Shown: positions 25,768-32,491 of the stretch, in pieces | Layout of the letters: every line of letters starts with the position of its first letter | How positions within the stretch are numbered: position 1 is the first letter of the stretch | Assembly (NCBI GenBank): GCA_017629095.1 | Contig: JAGBXW010000022.1 | Span: 1-56,926 of the forward strand | Length of the DNA stretch: 56,926 nt | From: Treponema sp. | GTDB taxonomy: Bacteria; Spirochaetota; Spirochaetia; Treponematales; Treponemataceae | Direction: 5' to 3' | Notes under the pieces: generated by a model | The model's database searches: none | What the model was told of the DNA's origin: nothing | Seen by the model: the letters and a program-made list of their open reading frames with translations, nothing else | Translations under genes and position numbers: made by a program

Positions 25768-25782
25768 ATGGTTCTGATTTAG
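25768..25782 (+). CDS. Mini-ORF 2 ending in UAG
   Basis: TTTGGAGGGGCTTTT precedes ATG-GTT-CTG-ATT-TAG (25768-25782). The same frame is open upstream back to about 25660, so it could also be the end of a longer 35-40 codon gene. Confidence 0.4.
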   Translation: MVLI

Positions 25783-25804
25783 GGGGTGGCTCCCCGAACA
25801 GCCA
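25780..25804 (+). promoter_or_regulatory. UAG-pseudoknot, copy 2
   Basis: TAG then GGGG/CCCC stem 1 and GGCT/AGCC stem 2 with loop GAAC. A +1 shift at the TAG would enter a frame open to TGA 25901. Confidence 0.55.
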
Positions 25805-25899
25805 ACTTTGATTGAGATTGCTAATGTGATTGATACTGTCGCCGATGATGCTCGGCTCGGCGAACTTTTCCACCCCGATCGATTCGTATGGAGGTTAGA

Positions 25900-25914
25900 A
25901 TGAATAAGACCTAG
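25900..25914 (+). CDS. Mini-ORF 3 ending in UAG
   Basis: TATGGAGGTTAGA precedes ATG-AAT-AAG-ACC-TAG. The ATG overlaps TGA 25901-25903 of the preceding open stretch (ATGA coupling). Readthrough would add 12 codons to TGA 25951. Confidence 0.45.
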   Translation: MNKT

Positions 25915-25935
25915 GGGTGGCTCCCCGAACAGCCA
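25912..25935 (+). promoter_or_regulatory. UAG-pseudoknot, copy 3
   Basis: TAG-GGG-TGGCT-CCCC-GAAC-AGCCA; stems as in copy 2. Confidence 0.55.
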
Positions 25936-25959
25936 AAAGACAGATTGAATTGAATACTA

Positions 25960-26008
25960 CCCCCTGCCTGCGCTGGGCTTCGGCTGAGAGCGTGGGCAGG
26001 GGCTTTTT
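25960..26008 (+). terminator. Intrinsic terminator of the UAG RNA
   Basis: CCCCTGCC/GGCAGGGG stem with an inner hairpin, then CTTTTTC. Confidence 0.8.
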
Positions 26009-26027
26009 CATTTTGGGGCCATTTTGA

Positions 26028-26056
26028 GCGGTGCGTCTGCGGCCCAGACGCACCGC
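26028..26056. repeat. GC-rich boundary hairpin 8
   Basis: GCGGTGCGTCTG/CAGACGCACCGC, loop CGGCC, then ATTCTG. Confidence 0.8.
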
Positions 26057-26099
26057 ATTCTGCAATAAATACAATGTTCAACAATTTTTAATCCAATTC

Positions 26100-26144
26100 T
26101 TTGTGCAAATTGCTACTTGACATTTTCCCGTTTTGTGATATAAT
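26100..26144 (+). promoter_or_regulatory. Type G promoter
   Basis: Box TTTGTGCAAA 26100, TTGACA 26117, 16 bp, TATAAT 26139-26144. Confidence 0.85.
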
Positions 26145-26177
26145 AAAGAAAACAAAAAAAAAAGGGAGGTAATTGAA

Positions 26178-26354
26178 ATGACCGAGTACGAAATTATGAA
26201 AGCCGCTTTTATCCGAACTGAGGGAGCGGAATGTGTCAAGGTGTTTGAGTGGGAGGATGGCACTTCTGCTCTGGGCGTGGACTTTGGTGGCGATGGTGGC
26301 TACTTTGAGTTCGATGAAAATGGCAACCTGTGCTACTGCACTCATAACTGCTAA
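26178..26354 (+). CDS. Early 58-residue protein
   Basis: MTEYEIMKAAFIRTEG..., ATG after GGGAGGTAATTGAA. Acidic, Gly-rich middle, ends CYCTHNC. Not recognised. Confidence 0.75.
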   Translation: MTEYEIMKAAFIRTEGAECVKVFEWEDGTSALGVDFGGDGGYFEFDENGNLCYCTHNC

Positions 26355-26381
26355 TTAACATTCAAATGGAGGCGTATAGAA

Positions 26382-26588
26382 ATGCTTAAAATTCTCGTAA
26401 TAGCAGATGATGGTGATGATACCATTCACCCTCTTGACTGTCCTTTTGCAATCGAATCTCTTGATTATGAACATGAGTATGATTGCGCTATTCCCCAAGC
26501 GAGCCAGTATTGTCGTGAGGCTTGTAGATGCGAAAGCGAGGGTGAATGCCCCTATTTGGAGCTTTGCAAAATGCCCCTTGACAAATAA
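26382..26588 (+). CDS. Early Cys-rich protein, 68 residues
   Basis: After GGAGGCG. Ends with CREACRCESEGECPYLELCK, a possible metal or Fe-S site. The last codons overlap the -35 of the promoter at 26578. Confidence 0.7.
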   Translation: MLKILVIADDGDDTIHPLDCPFAIESLDYEHEYDCAIPQASQYCREACRCESEGECPYLELCKMPLDK

Positions 26589-26606
26589 CCAAAAATATGA
26601 TATAAT
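26578..26606 (+). promoter_or_regulatory. Promoter inside gene end
   Basis: TTGACA 26578 (within the last codons of 26382), 17 bp, TATAAT 26601-26606. Confidence 0.85.
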
Positions 26607-26635
26607 ATTATCATCAAAGGTAAGGAGGAATCCCA

Positions 26636-26785
26636 ATGGCAAACAAGAAAAAGGAAAAGCTCGACCGCCGGGTTTTTAAGAAAGAGGGCGAAGAGCTTCA
26701 GCAGTATCTGGCATTCCGCAAGCGTGGCTCCAAAGTAGAGAATGGCAAGCGTTACAATCGTCAGAAATTCAAGAGGGGGGAATGA
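26636..26785 (+). CDS. Early basic 49-residue protein
   Basis: MANKKKEKLDRRVFKKEGEE..., highly basic, after AAGGAGG. Likely nucleic-acid binding. Stop overlaps the next ATG (ATGA). Confidence 0.75.
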   Translation: MANKKKEKLDRRVFKKEGEELQQYLAFRKRGSKVENGKRYNRQKFKRGE

Positions 26786-26997
26786 GTTTGGAAGTCTTGA
26801 AGGCTGAAATGGACTATTATCTCATGCTCTGTCACAAGGCTACAAATCAATTCGACCAACGAATTATGTGCGAAAGAGCTTTCGGTGCTGTCCAGCATCA
26901 CTTCATGCTATTCCCCCAAGAGCAAGATGAAGCAGGAAGATTGTGGGAAACCTACAAGCCCCAATTCGAAAAAATCATCTTCAAAAATAATGCTTGA
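26782..26997 (+). CDS. Early helical protein, FGAVQ family 1
   Basis: 71 residues; AGGGGGG precedes ATG 26782. Shares FGAVQ and overall helical layout with 28745. Its TGA lies inside the next -35. Not recognised. Confidence 0.7.
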   Translation: MSLEVLKAEMDYYLMLCHKATNQFDQRIMCERAFGAVQHHFMLFPQEQDEAGRLWETYKPQFEKIIFKNNA

Positions 26998-27022
26998 CAA
27001 ATAGTGTCCCCTGTGATATAAT
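26994..27022 (+). promoter_or_regulatory. Promoter inside gene end
   Basis: TTGACA 26994, 17 bp, TATAAT 27017-27022. Spacer TGTCCCC is complementary to GGGGACA downstream of the start. Confidence 0.85.
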
Positions 27023-27067
27023 ACAAACATCAAGGGGACACCCCCCCACGAAAGGAATTGATACAAA

Positions 27068-28039
27068 ATGACTAACAAAAAATATGTCGAAGAGGAAATC
27101 GCCCGTCTGGAAGACATGGACAGAGACCACTACGCATTGTCTAAGGTTGCCAGAAATCTGAATCGGCTGGCTCTGAGCGGCGACCTCGCCCCGGTTTTTA
27201 ACCGAGAAGTTGAGGTGGAAGCTATCCAGAAGCTCCTGCTCCGTCGCACTAAGCCCAATGCCTTGCTTATCGGCCCTGCCGGCTGTGGCAAGACTGCCAT
27301 CGCAGAAGCTCTGGCCGCCCACATCGCCGCTCAACGAATCGCATGGATGCAGGCCGCTGCTCAGGCTGAAACGACCTACTTCTGTAAGTTGGACAAGTGG
27401 CGTAAGAATGGCTGTGTGGGAACTTGTCCCGTTTTTGAGAACCCTGCGAAGCCCCCTCTGTGTGATGTGGTCATTTATGACCTGTCTATGAACGCCCTGC
27501 TGTCTGGTACTAAGTACCGTGGTGAGTTCGAGGAGAAGATTCAGAATATCATGGACATTTGCAGGGATAACCGTGACATTGTTCTGTTCATCGACGAAAT
27601 TCACCAGATGAATGAAATCGGCGGCTCAGATGGTGCAAGCGGCATGGGTCAGATTCTGAAGCCTGCTCTGGCTCGTGCGGAAATCCGTTGCATTGGTGCT
27701 ACTACCACCGAGGAAAGTGTCATTCTGAAAAAGGATAAGGCTCTGGCTCGTCGCTTCTCTGATGTGACCGTCAGACCTCTGACCGGAGAAGCCGCAATCG
27801 ACACCGCCGACAGCATCCTGCGTGACTATGAGAAATTCCACTCTGTTTCTGTTGTCGATGTTCTTACCGCCACTATTCTGGACATGGTTAATCTCCATGT
27901 TGGCGGTGTGTTCCCCAACAATTTCATCGATGTTGTCGATGAAACTCTGAGCGGTGCCAGATTCGAGGGAAAGACTTCTGTTTCCCTGTCCGAAATCAAG
28001 GCAACTCTGTCCCGGATGACTGGTAACATTATCCAGTAA
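27068..28039 (+). CDS. ClpA/B-type AAA+ ATPase, single module
   Basis: 323 residues, the largest early gene. Walker A GPAGCGKTA near residue 70, Walker B IVLFIDEIHQM near 180, pore-region GTKYRGEFEEKI near 150, sensor-1 IGATTTEE near 220 and arginine-finger region LARRFSDV near 237: the D1 module of ClpA/B/C without N-domain or D2. Between Walker A and the pore loop it carries a four-Cys stretch (FCKLDKWRKNGCVGTCPVF...LC), likely zinc-binding. It may redirect or inhibit host Clp machinery, or act as a loader (inference). Confidence 0.85.
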   Translation: MTNKKYVEEEIARLEDMDRDHYALSKVARNLNRLALSGDLAPVFNREVEVEAIQKLLLRRTKPNALLIGPAGCGKTAIAEALAAHIAAQRIAWMQAAAQAETTYFCKLDKWRKNGCVGTCPVFENPAKPPLCDVVIYDLSMNALLSGTKYRGEFEEKIQNIMDICRDNRDIVLFIDEIHQMNEIGGSDGASGMGQILKPALARAEIRCIGATTTEESVILKKDKALARRFSDVTVRPLTGEAAIDTADSILRDYEKFHSVSVVDVLTATILDMVNLHVGGVFPNNFIDVVDETLSGARFEGKTSVSLSEIKATLSRMTGNIIQ

Positions 28040-28124
28040 AAAAAATGCAAATTGGGGGTTGACAAAACCCCCAAAGCATGATATAATGTCAATGTAAACA
28101 AACGAAAGGAATTGATAAAAATGA
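28040..28124 (+). repeat. 85-bp exact duplicate, copy 1
   Basis: Identical to 30024-30108: it includes the type H promoter, leader, ribosome site and ATG-A. Indicates recent copying of a whole expression unit start. Confidence 0.95.
28052..28087 (+). promoter_or_regulatory. Type H promoter
   Basis: TTGGGGGTT-GACAA-AACCCCCAA; TTGACA 28059, TATAAT 28082-28087, spacer 17. Confidence 0.9.
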
Positions 28125-28537
28125 ATTTCAACTACCATGTCATTACCAACTTCCCCCAGCTGGGCGGTGCTGAAACCGAACTCCGCACCAACGACATCTA
28201 CCAGGCTCTGGACATCTACCTGGACGAGGCACAGAACGGCAACCCCACTCTCATCATGGACGGTCACACCGGCGAGGTCGTGGCAATCGCCAACCATGAG
28301 GACATCGAAGACCACGCCAATTCTGAGTTCACGCTGATTATCCGGGGCTATCTGGCAACTCTGGTCGCCGAGGAGGAGGAGCTGATGGCCGAGGAGGAAA
28401 TCCCCTCTCCTGACTACCCCAGCAACTCCATGATTCTGACGATGGACTCCGGCGAGGAGGTTGTCATCCCCCTGTCCGAAGAGCAGATGAAGATTCTGAT
28501 GTTCTGCGAAGTGGTTCACACCGCTTTCGTCCTCTAA
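28121..28537 (+). CDS. Early acidic protein, 138 residues
   Basis: ATG 28121 after GAAAGGAATTGATAAAA. Very acidic helix (VAEEEELMAEEEIP). Not recognised; DNA mimicry possible from charge. Confidence 0.75.
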   Translation: MNFNYHVITNFPQLGGAETELRTNDIYQALDIYLDEAQNGNPTLIMDGHTGEVVAIANHEDIEDHANSEFTLIIRGYLATLVAEEEELMAEEEIPSPDYPSNSMILTMDSGEEVVIPLSEEQMKILMFCEVVHTAFVL

Positions 28538-28539
28538 GA

Positions 28540-28573
28540 AAATCCCCTCCCAAAACTGGGAGGGGATTTTTTT
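28540..28573 (+). terminator. Intrinsic terminator
   Basis: AAATCCCCTCCC/GGGAGGGGATTT then T-tract. Confidence 0.9.
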
Positions 28574-28595
28574 GCTTTTCTGCGAAAATTTTTAG

Positions 28596-28622
28596 CCGTG
28601 CGCCAACGGCTGTGGCGCACGG
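28596..28622. repeat. GC-rich boundary hairpin 9
   Basis: CCGTGCGCCA/TGGCGCACGG, loop ACGGCTG, then AATTTC. Confidence 0.8.
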
Positions 28623-28667
28623 AATTTCAAAAAAATGTACAGTTTCAACAATTTTTCACCTAAAACT

Positions 28668-28712
28668 TTTGTGCAAATTGCTACTTGACTTTTCCCAGAT
28701 TTGTGCTATAAT
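28668..28712 (+). promoter_or_regulatory. Type G promoter
   Basis: Box TTTGTGCAAA 28668, TTGACT 28685, 16 bp, TATAAT 28707-28712. Confidence 0.85.
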
Positions 28713-28744
28713 ACAAGTACATTAAAACAAAGGAGTTAAATCGT

Positions 28745-28963
28745 ATGGTTACTTTTGAGTTCGTAGAAAAAGTGGTGCAGAGAAATCTCCAGTATGCCCA
28801 GATGGGTGGTGAGATTGCAAAGATGTGGATGCACCAGACCTTTGGTGCTGTTCAGTTCGCTTGCGAACTTGCCAATGAAGCAGGTAAAGCCCATCTGGGG
28901 GCAAGAATCCTGGATGCATGGAACAACCAATGGAACAAAGAATTTTTCAAACTTATCAAATAA
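28745..28963 (+). CDS. Early helical protein, FGAVQ family 2
   Basis: 72 residues after AAAGGAG. Paralogue of 26782 (FGAVQ, similar length, terminal WNKEFFKLIK). Not recognised. Confidence 0.7.
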   Translation: MVTFEFVEKVVQRNLQYAQMGGEIAKMWMHQTFGAVQFACELANEAGKAHLGARILDAWNNQWNKEFFKLIK

Positions 28964-28997
28964 GGGGGTTGACAACATCCCCCTTGTGTGCTATAAT
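28962..28997 (+). promoter_or_regulatory. Type H promoter
   Basis: AAGGGGG/CCCCCTT around TTGACA 28969; TATAAT 28992-28997. Stem begins in the stop codon of 28745. Confidence 0.85.
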
Positions 28998-29029
28998 ATA
29001 AGTACATTAAAACAAAGGAGAAACAAAAC

Positions 29030-29377
29030 ATGATTCAAGTTAAGTATATCGATGGCGAATTCCGCCAAGAGTTGGTGAGTTACAGTAAGACTTTCCACTG
29101 TGCCACCAAAAGCAGAGTAACTCAACTGGAAATGGACTTTCCTAACCGGGAAATCGTCTGCATGACCATGTTCGAGGGCAAGCGCAACTTCCTGCTCCGC
29201 TCTGGCGTTCTGATGGTTCTTGACCCTATCCACGACATTCTGATTACCGCCTATCCTGTCAAGTGGCGTAGAGCGCAAGCCATGTGCTACCAAGCTCTCG
29301 GCTCCCCTCCCCCTCAATATCTCTCTGAAGCAATTTACGCAATCAGAAACTGGGACAAAGAACATGGATACACCTGA
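29030..29377 (+). CDS. Early hypothetical protein, 115 residues
   Basis: After AAAGGAG. Basic, alpha/beta (KVKYIDGEFRQ-like start, LLRSGVLMVLDPIHD). Not recognised. Confidence 0.75.
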   Translation: MIQVKYIDGEFRQELVSYSKTFHCATKSRVTQLEMDFPNREIVCMTMFEGKRNFLLRSGVLMVLDPIHDILITAYPVKWRRAQAMCYQALGSPPPQYLSEAIYAIRNWDKEHGYT

Positions 29378-29414
29378 ATTAGGGGTTGACAAAACCCCTA
29401 ATCCATGTTATAAT
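29378..29414 (+). promoter_or_regulatory. Type H promoter
   Basis: ATTAGGGGTT/AACCCCTAAT; TTGACA 29386, TATAAT 29409-29414. Confidence 0.9.
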
Positions 29415-29434
29415 AATGCCAAGAGGTGAGATAA

Positions 29435-29575
29435 ATGTACGGAAAAACTTTCTACTATAATTACCGCTACTGGAAAGTAATTAATTACGACGACACAAGC
29501 GGACTTTACATCTGCCGAGCATTGAACTCCACTGACTATCAATACTTTGGCGAAGACATTATCAATGGAGGTTAA
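29435..29575 (+). CDS. Early 46-residue protein
   Basis: MYGKTFYYNYRYWKVINYDD..., AAGAGGTGAG upstream. Tyr-rich. Immediately followed by 29579. Confidence 0.7.
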   Translation: MYGKTFYYNYRYWKVINYDDTSGLYICRALNSTDYQYFGEDIINGG

Positions 29576-29578
29576 ACA

Positions 29579-29818
29579 ATGAAAACATCACAGCAGATTG
29601 TCCAGGAGTGGCAAGCACAGATGAATGACTCTCGCATCCACTGCCCCAACTGCGGAAGCTCCGCTCAGCCCGAACTGGTGTACCAGGACAATACGAGTAA
29701 TCACAGGGACAAAAAGGATGATTACATCTGCGGATGCGGTTGCCGATTTAGAGCGCATTTCGCTTTCATCAAAGCAGAAATCCTTGAAATAGGGGTTGAC
29801 AAAACTTCTAATCTGTGA
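29579..29818 (+). CDS. Early zinc-ribbon protein, 79 residues
   Basis: ATG 3 nt after the previous stop (GGAGG in its end). CPNCGSSAQPE and CGCGCRF make a CxxC/CxC zinc ribbon. Its frame runs through the next promoter; the TGA touches the -10. Confidence 0.75.
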   Translation: MKTSQQIVQEWQAQMNDSRIHCPNCGSSAQPELVYQDNTSNHRDKKDDYICGCGCRFRAHFAFIKAEILEIGVDKTSNL

Positions 29819-29824
29819 TATAAT
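29789..29824 (+). promoter_or_regulatory. Type H promoter inside gene end
   Basis: TAGGGGTT/AACTTCTA with two G-T pairs; TTGACA 29796, TATAAT 29819-29824. Confidence 0.8.
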
Positions 29825-29854
29825 CTAATCATCCAAAAGAAAGGAATGATAGTT

Positions 29855-30025
29855 ATGAAGTACATTTGCGACCCGAAGTACGGCTACCATGAGTTTGAAT
29901 CTGCTGAGGACTGTCTGCGGTTCGAGGGTGCCCGTGAAGCTGAAATGACCAACGAACCCGGCAACGGTTTCCTGTGGTTCATGTTTTTCATTGCCATTAT
30001 CGGCGTGATTGGTTTCGGCTACTAA
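29855..30025 (+). CDS. Early tail-anchored membrane protein, 56 residues
   Basis: MKYICDPKYGYHEFE..., ATG after GAAAGGAATGATAGTT. C-terminal membrane helix (FLWFMFFIAIIGVIGFGY). Confidence 0.75.
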   Translation: MKYICDPKYGYHEFESAEDCLRFEGAREAEMTNEPGNGFLWFMFFIAIIGVIGFGY

Positions 30026-30108
30026 AAAATGCAAATTGGGGGTTGACAAAACCCCCAAAGCATGATATAATGTCAATGTAAACAAACGAAAGGAATTGAT
30101 AAAAATGA
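30024..30108 (+). repeat. 85-bp exact duplicate, copy 2
   Basis: Identical to 28040-28124. Confidence 0.95.
30036..30071 (+). promoter_or_regulatory. Type H promoter
   Basis: TTGGGGGTT-GACAA-AACCCCCAA; TTGACA 30043, TATAAT 30066-30071. Confidence 0.9.
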
Positions 30109-30479
30109 TTACTAACTATCTTCTGTGCGGTCTGGCTGTTTGGATGGTGATGGGTGTGGCTCACCACCTGTGCGAAACTACTCGCACGAACTGGGTGATG
30201 AGCCTGTGCGATGGCATTATTAGCCTGCCGTGGAACATCATCTACTACATCCTGCTCTATGTCATCATTTACCCCATCGCCTGCATCTGGCTGTTCTTCC
30301 GCAATGCCATCAGGGGTGTGTCTGAACAGGCATGGGAAAATGCCAAGATTACCCACTTCTGGAAGCTCGGCTGTTTCCGATTCTGCTATTGCCCCGATGC
30401 TAGTCGGTGGAATCATAAGTTCTTCCTTGTGCGCATCGTGAAGCCGGCTGAGAAAATCAATCACATTCCTACGAGGTAA
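30105..30479 (+). CDS. Early membrane protein, 124 residues
   Basis: Two membrane helices (YLLCGLAVWMVMGVAHHL and IIYYILLYVIIYPIACIWLFF), then a basic tail. Not recognised. Confidence 0.75.
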   Translation: MITNYLLCGLAVWMVMGVAHHLCETTRTNWVMSLCDGIISLPWNIIYYILLYVIIYPIACIWLFFRNAIRGVSEQAWENAKITHFWKLGCFRFCYCPDASRWNHKFFLVRIVKPAEKINHIPTR

Positions 30480-30483
30480 AAAT

Positions 30484-30517
30484 GGGGGTTGACAAACCCC
30501 CAAATCCATGATATAAT
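30484..30517 (+). promoter_or_regulatory. Type H promoter
   Basis: GGGGGTT-GACA-AACCCCC; TTGACA 30489, TATAAT 30512-30517. Confidence 0.9.
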
Positions 30518-30541
30518 GAACTCAGAAAAGAGGTGAGAATT

Positions 30542-30880
30542 ATGTCAAAGGAATACAATTTTGAGTATGCTGTTTCTCTTGCCCGTCATTCGGGATTGGG
30601 TTCTGCAGGTCTGGACGGTGAGTGGTTCAAAGACTATGACAGTGCTTACAAGTATGCTCAGCAGTGGGGATACCCATTCACGGTTTACTTTGTTGTCAAT
30701 CGCAAGTGGATTTTCTATTGCAAGCGAAGTGCTGTTGAGAACAAGCCCTATGCGCTGTACAACATCCGTTCACTCCCCGGCTATGTGGGACAGGTCGAAA
30801 CCAAAATCTGGTGGTCTGCGTTTGTTAGCGAGCCTGAAAAATTTCTGGACTACGCAGAGGAAGTACTTGACAACGCTTAA
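30542..30880 (+). CDS. Early hypothetical protein, 112 residues
   Basis: ATG 30542 after AAGAGGTGAGAATT. Aromatic-rich alpha/beta (AYKYAQQWGYPFTVYFVV). Not recognised. Confidence 0.75.
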   Translation: MSKEYNFEYAVSLARHSGLGSAGLDGEWFKDYDSAYKYAQQWGYPFTVYFVVNRKWIFYCKRSAVENKPYALYNIRSLPGYVGQVETKIWWSAFVSEPEKFLDYAEEVLDNA

Positions 30881-30898
30881 GCAAAAAAAAATGCAAAA

Positions 30899-30933
30899 TG
30901 GGGGTTGACAAAACCCCAAATCCATGCTATAAT
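30899..30933 (+). promoter_or_regulatory. Type H promoter
   Basis: TGGGGGTT/AACCCCA; TTGACA 30905, TATAAT 30928-30933. Confidence 0.9.
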
Positions 30934-30965
30934 AAATACAACAAAACAAAGAAAGGTTTGATACT

Positions 30966-31286
30966 ATGAAGAAGACTATTACCACCAATGCCACTGTTTA
31001 CATCCACAATTATGAGAATCTGGCCATCGGCCCCAAGGAGTTCCAGGGGGAGGTTGCTTCCAGAGCCGCTGAACTCCGGGACGACAATGACCACTTCTCT
31101 GAGTGGCTGAGCTACACCGAGAATCTGTCCTCCGGCGAAATCTTCAATCTGACCGAGGAAGAGCGCACCCAGCTCCGACAGGAGTACGAGGAGCAGTGTG
31201 CCGAGGATGCCGAGGAGGAGCTGCTGGAAGACCACTGGAGCAAGCAGGAGGTCGAGGTCGAAGTCGAGATTGAGGTCGAAAGCTAA
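30966..31286 (+). CDS. Early very acidic protein, 106 residues
   Basis: ATG after GAAAGGTTTGATACT. Extremely acidic C-terminal half ending in an E/V repeat (QEVEVEVEIEVES). Possible DNA mimic or inhibitor (composition only). Confidence 0.75.
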   Translation: MKKTITTNATVYIHNYENLAIGPKEFQGEVASRAAELRDDNDHFSEWLSYTENLSSGEIFNLTEEERTQLRQEYEEQCAEDAEEELLEDHWSKQEVEVEVEIEVES

Positions 31287-31292
31287 CCGGAT

Positions 31293-31330
31293 AAGCCGAG
31301 GGATTTCTCCCTCGGCTTTCTTTTTTTTTT
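31293..31330 (+). terminator. Intrinsic terminator
   Basis: AAGCCGAGGGA/TCCCTCGGCTT then long T-tract. Confidence 0.9.
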
Positions 31331-31347
31331 CAAATTGAATTTTTTGG

Positions 31348-31376
31348 GCGGTCCGCGCACGAGTGACGCGGACCGC
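31348..31376. repeat. GC-rich boundary hairpin 10
   Basis: GCGGTCCGCG/CGCGGACCGC then ATTTTA. Confidence 0.8.
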
Positions 31377-31452
31377 ATTTTAATTGTATTTACCCCTCAG
31401 CAATTTGTCAATTCGCAATTTGCACAAATACATCAATAATTAAAATCCCGTA

Positions 31453-31499
31453 TTTGTGCATTTTACCATGTTGACTTCTGGTACGGTCTGTGGTAAGAT
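31453..31499 (+). promoter_or_regulatory. Type G promoter
   Basis: Box TTTGTGCATT 31453, TTGACT 31471, 17 bp, TAAGAT 31494-31499. Confidence 0.75.
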
Positions 31500-31505
31500 A
31501 TTGGT

Positions 31506-31651
31506 GTCAAGGGGGAAGCCCAATAGTAGATGGCGAAGTCGGAAACTGATGGCATCTGATGGGTGACCATTGAAATTTAGCTCACCTTCCAATTTTTGTT
31601 TTAAGAATTCATCACTCTGACAGACAAAAATAAATTGGAAAACCCCTTGAC
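31506..31651 (+). ncRNA. Small RNA, GTCAAGGGG/CCCCTTGAC closed
   Basis: First of a second RNA chain; the 3' arm is the -35 of 31647. No gene inside. Confidence 0.6.
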
Positions 31652-31675
31652 AAATCTCTTAGAGTGTGATACAAT
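31647..31675 (+). promoter_or_regulatory. Promoter overlapping RNA closing stem
   Basis: TTGACA 31647, 17 bp, TACAAT 31670-31675. Confidence 0.8.
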
Positions 31676-31681
31676 AAGAGA

Positions 31682-31785
31682 GTCAAGAGGGACGGCATGA
31701 AAATGAACCCCCGGTGCCGTCCGAGGAGCAAGGCTAGGTTCGGCGTTGAAAAAAATTTCAAAGAAATTTGAAATTCCCTCTTGAC
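31682..31785 (+). ncRNA. Small RNA with 11-bp closing stem
   Basis: GTCAAGAGGGA pairs perfectly with TCCCTCTTGAC (31775). Inner GGACGGCA/TGCCGTCC hairpin. Confidence 0.65.
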
Positions 31786-31809
31786 AAAAGCCTAAAGGTG
31801 TGATACAAT
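31781..31809 (+). promoter_or_regulatory. Promoter overlapping RNA closing stem
   Basis: TTGACA 31781, 17 bp, TACAAT 31804-31809. Confidence 0.8.
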
Positions 31810-31814
31810 GAAAG

Positions 31815-31884
31815 TACCACAGGGGAGGAAACCTCCTCCCCAACCTACCAAAAAAGTCAAGAAAAAAGAAAAAAAGTTCTTGAC
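31815..31884 (+). ncRNA. Short RNA with two hairpins
   Basis: GGGGAGG/CCTCCCC hairpin, then GTCAAGAA (31856) with TTCTTGAC (31877), again covering a -35. Confidence 0.5.
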
Positions 31885-31908
31885 AAACAGCGAAAGCTGT
31901 GATACAAT
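31880..31908 (+). promoter_or_regulatory. Plain promoter
   Basis: TTGACA 31880, 17 bp with CAGC-GAAA-GCTG hairpin in the spacer, TACAAT 31903-31908; drives 31988. Confidence 0.8.
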
Positions 31909-31987
31909 AAGGATGTAATGAGGAACACCTCTTACAAAATAAATGAAATTTGGGTTGCGACCTACCGCAAGATTGGAGAATGATACT

Positions 31988-32401
31988 ATGAACAACAACA
32001 ATACCATGAAGAAGCTGACCCAGGCCGACCACTTCAATGCTCTGCTGACCTATCTGGACGAGTGTCCCGGCACCGTGTTCCACTCCCCCAAGGGCGACAT
32101 TACTGCCGAGCAGATGGCAGAGTTCGTCACTCGCCGTCTGGAGCTTCTGGAGAAGAAGAACTCCGCTGATAAGAAGCCCACCGCTCAGCAGGAAGCCAAC
32201 GCCGTTATCAAGACCGCCATTCTGACCGCCCTGGCAGACGGCAAGAAGCGCACCGTGACCGAACTGCTCAAGGATGTGGACGGTCTGCCCGAAGACATGA
32301 CCAACCAGCGTATGTCCGCTCTGGTGCGCCAGATGGTCGAAGCCGGCCAGGTGATGCGTGAGGAAATCAAGCGCAAGGCTTACTTCTTCATCGCCGCCTA
32401 A
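31988..32401 (+). CDS. Winged-helix-like protein, cassette copy 1
   Basis: 137 residues. Paralogue of 35923: shared KKNSADKKPTA(Q/K)QEAN and NQRMSAL(V/I)RQMVEAG. The C-terminal 70 residues (TVTELLKDV...NQRMSALVRQMVEAG...KRKAYFFI) read as a winged helix. Probable DNA-binding early regulator. A GGGGGAGC/GCTCCCCC hairpin follows. Confidence 0.75.
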   Translation: MNNNNTMKKLTQADHFNALLTYLDECPGTVFHSPKGDITAEQMAEFVTRRLELLEKKNSADKKPTAQQEANAVIKTAILTALADGKKRTVTELLKDVDGLPEDMTNQRMSALVRQMVEAGQVMREEIKRKAYFFIAA

Positions 32402-32439
32402 TCCCGATGGGGGGAGCAAAGCTCCCCCAAAATTTCCTC

Positions 32440-32468
32440 TTGACAACTGTGCCAGTCTATGCTATAAT
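32440..32468 (+). promoter_or_regulatory. Plain promoter
   Basis: TTGACA 32440, 17 bp, TATAAT 32463-32468; drives 32492. Confidence 0.85.
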
Positions 32469-32491
32469 AAGTACAGAAAAGAGGTGAGGTT

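Larger units (their letters stand above)
25591..26008 (+). ncRNA. Transcript with three UAG-pseudoknot mini-ORFs
   Basis: About 415 nt between its own promoter and terminator. Instead of one gene it carries three ribosome-site/ATG starts that run into TAG and then a GGGG-TGGCT-CCCC-GAAC-AGCCA-type pseudoknot. It also has two open stretches between the copies (ending at TAG 25780 and TGA 25901). In this TAG-free region the arrangement is unique. It may be regulatory RNA, a decoy for release factor, or a set of tiny genes. Confidence 0.6.

Noticed and set aside
25681..25902. Programmed frameshift joining the open stretches around the UAG-pseudoknots
   Set aside because: Copy 1 would need -1, copy 2 +1, copy 3 none, and no common slippery sequence exists. 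Kept only as a side possibility.
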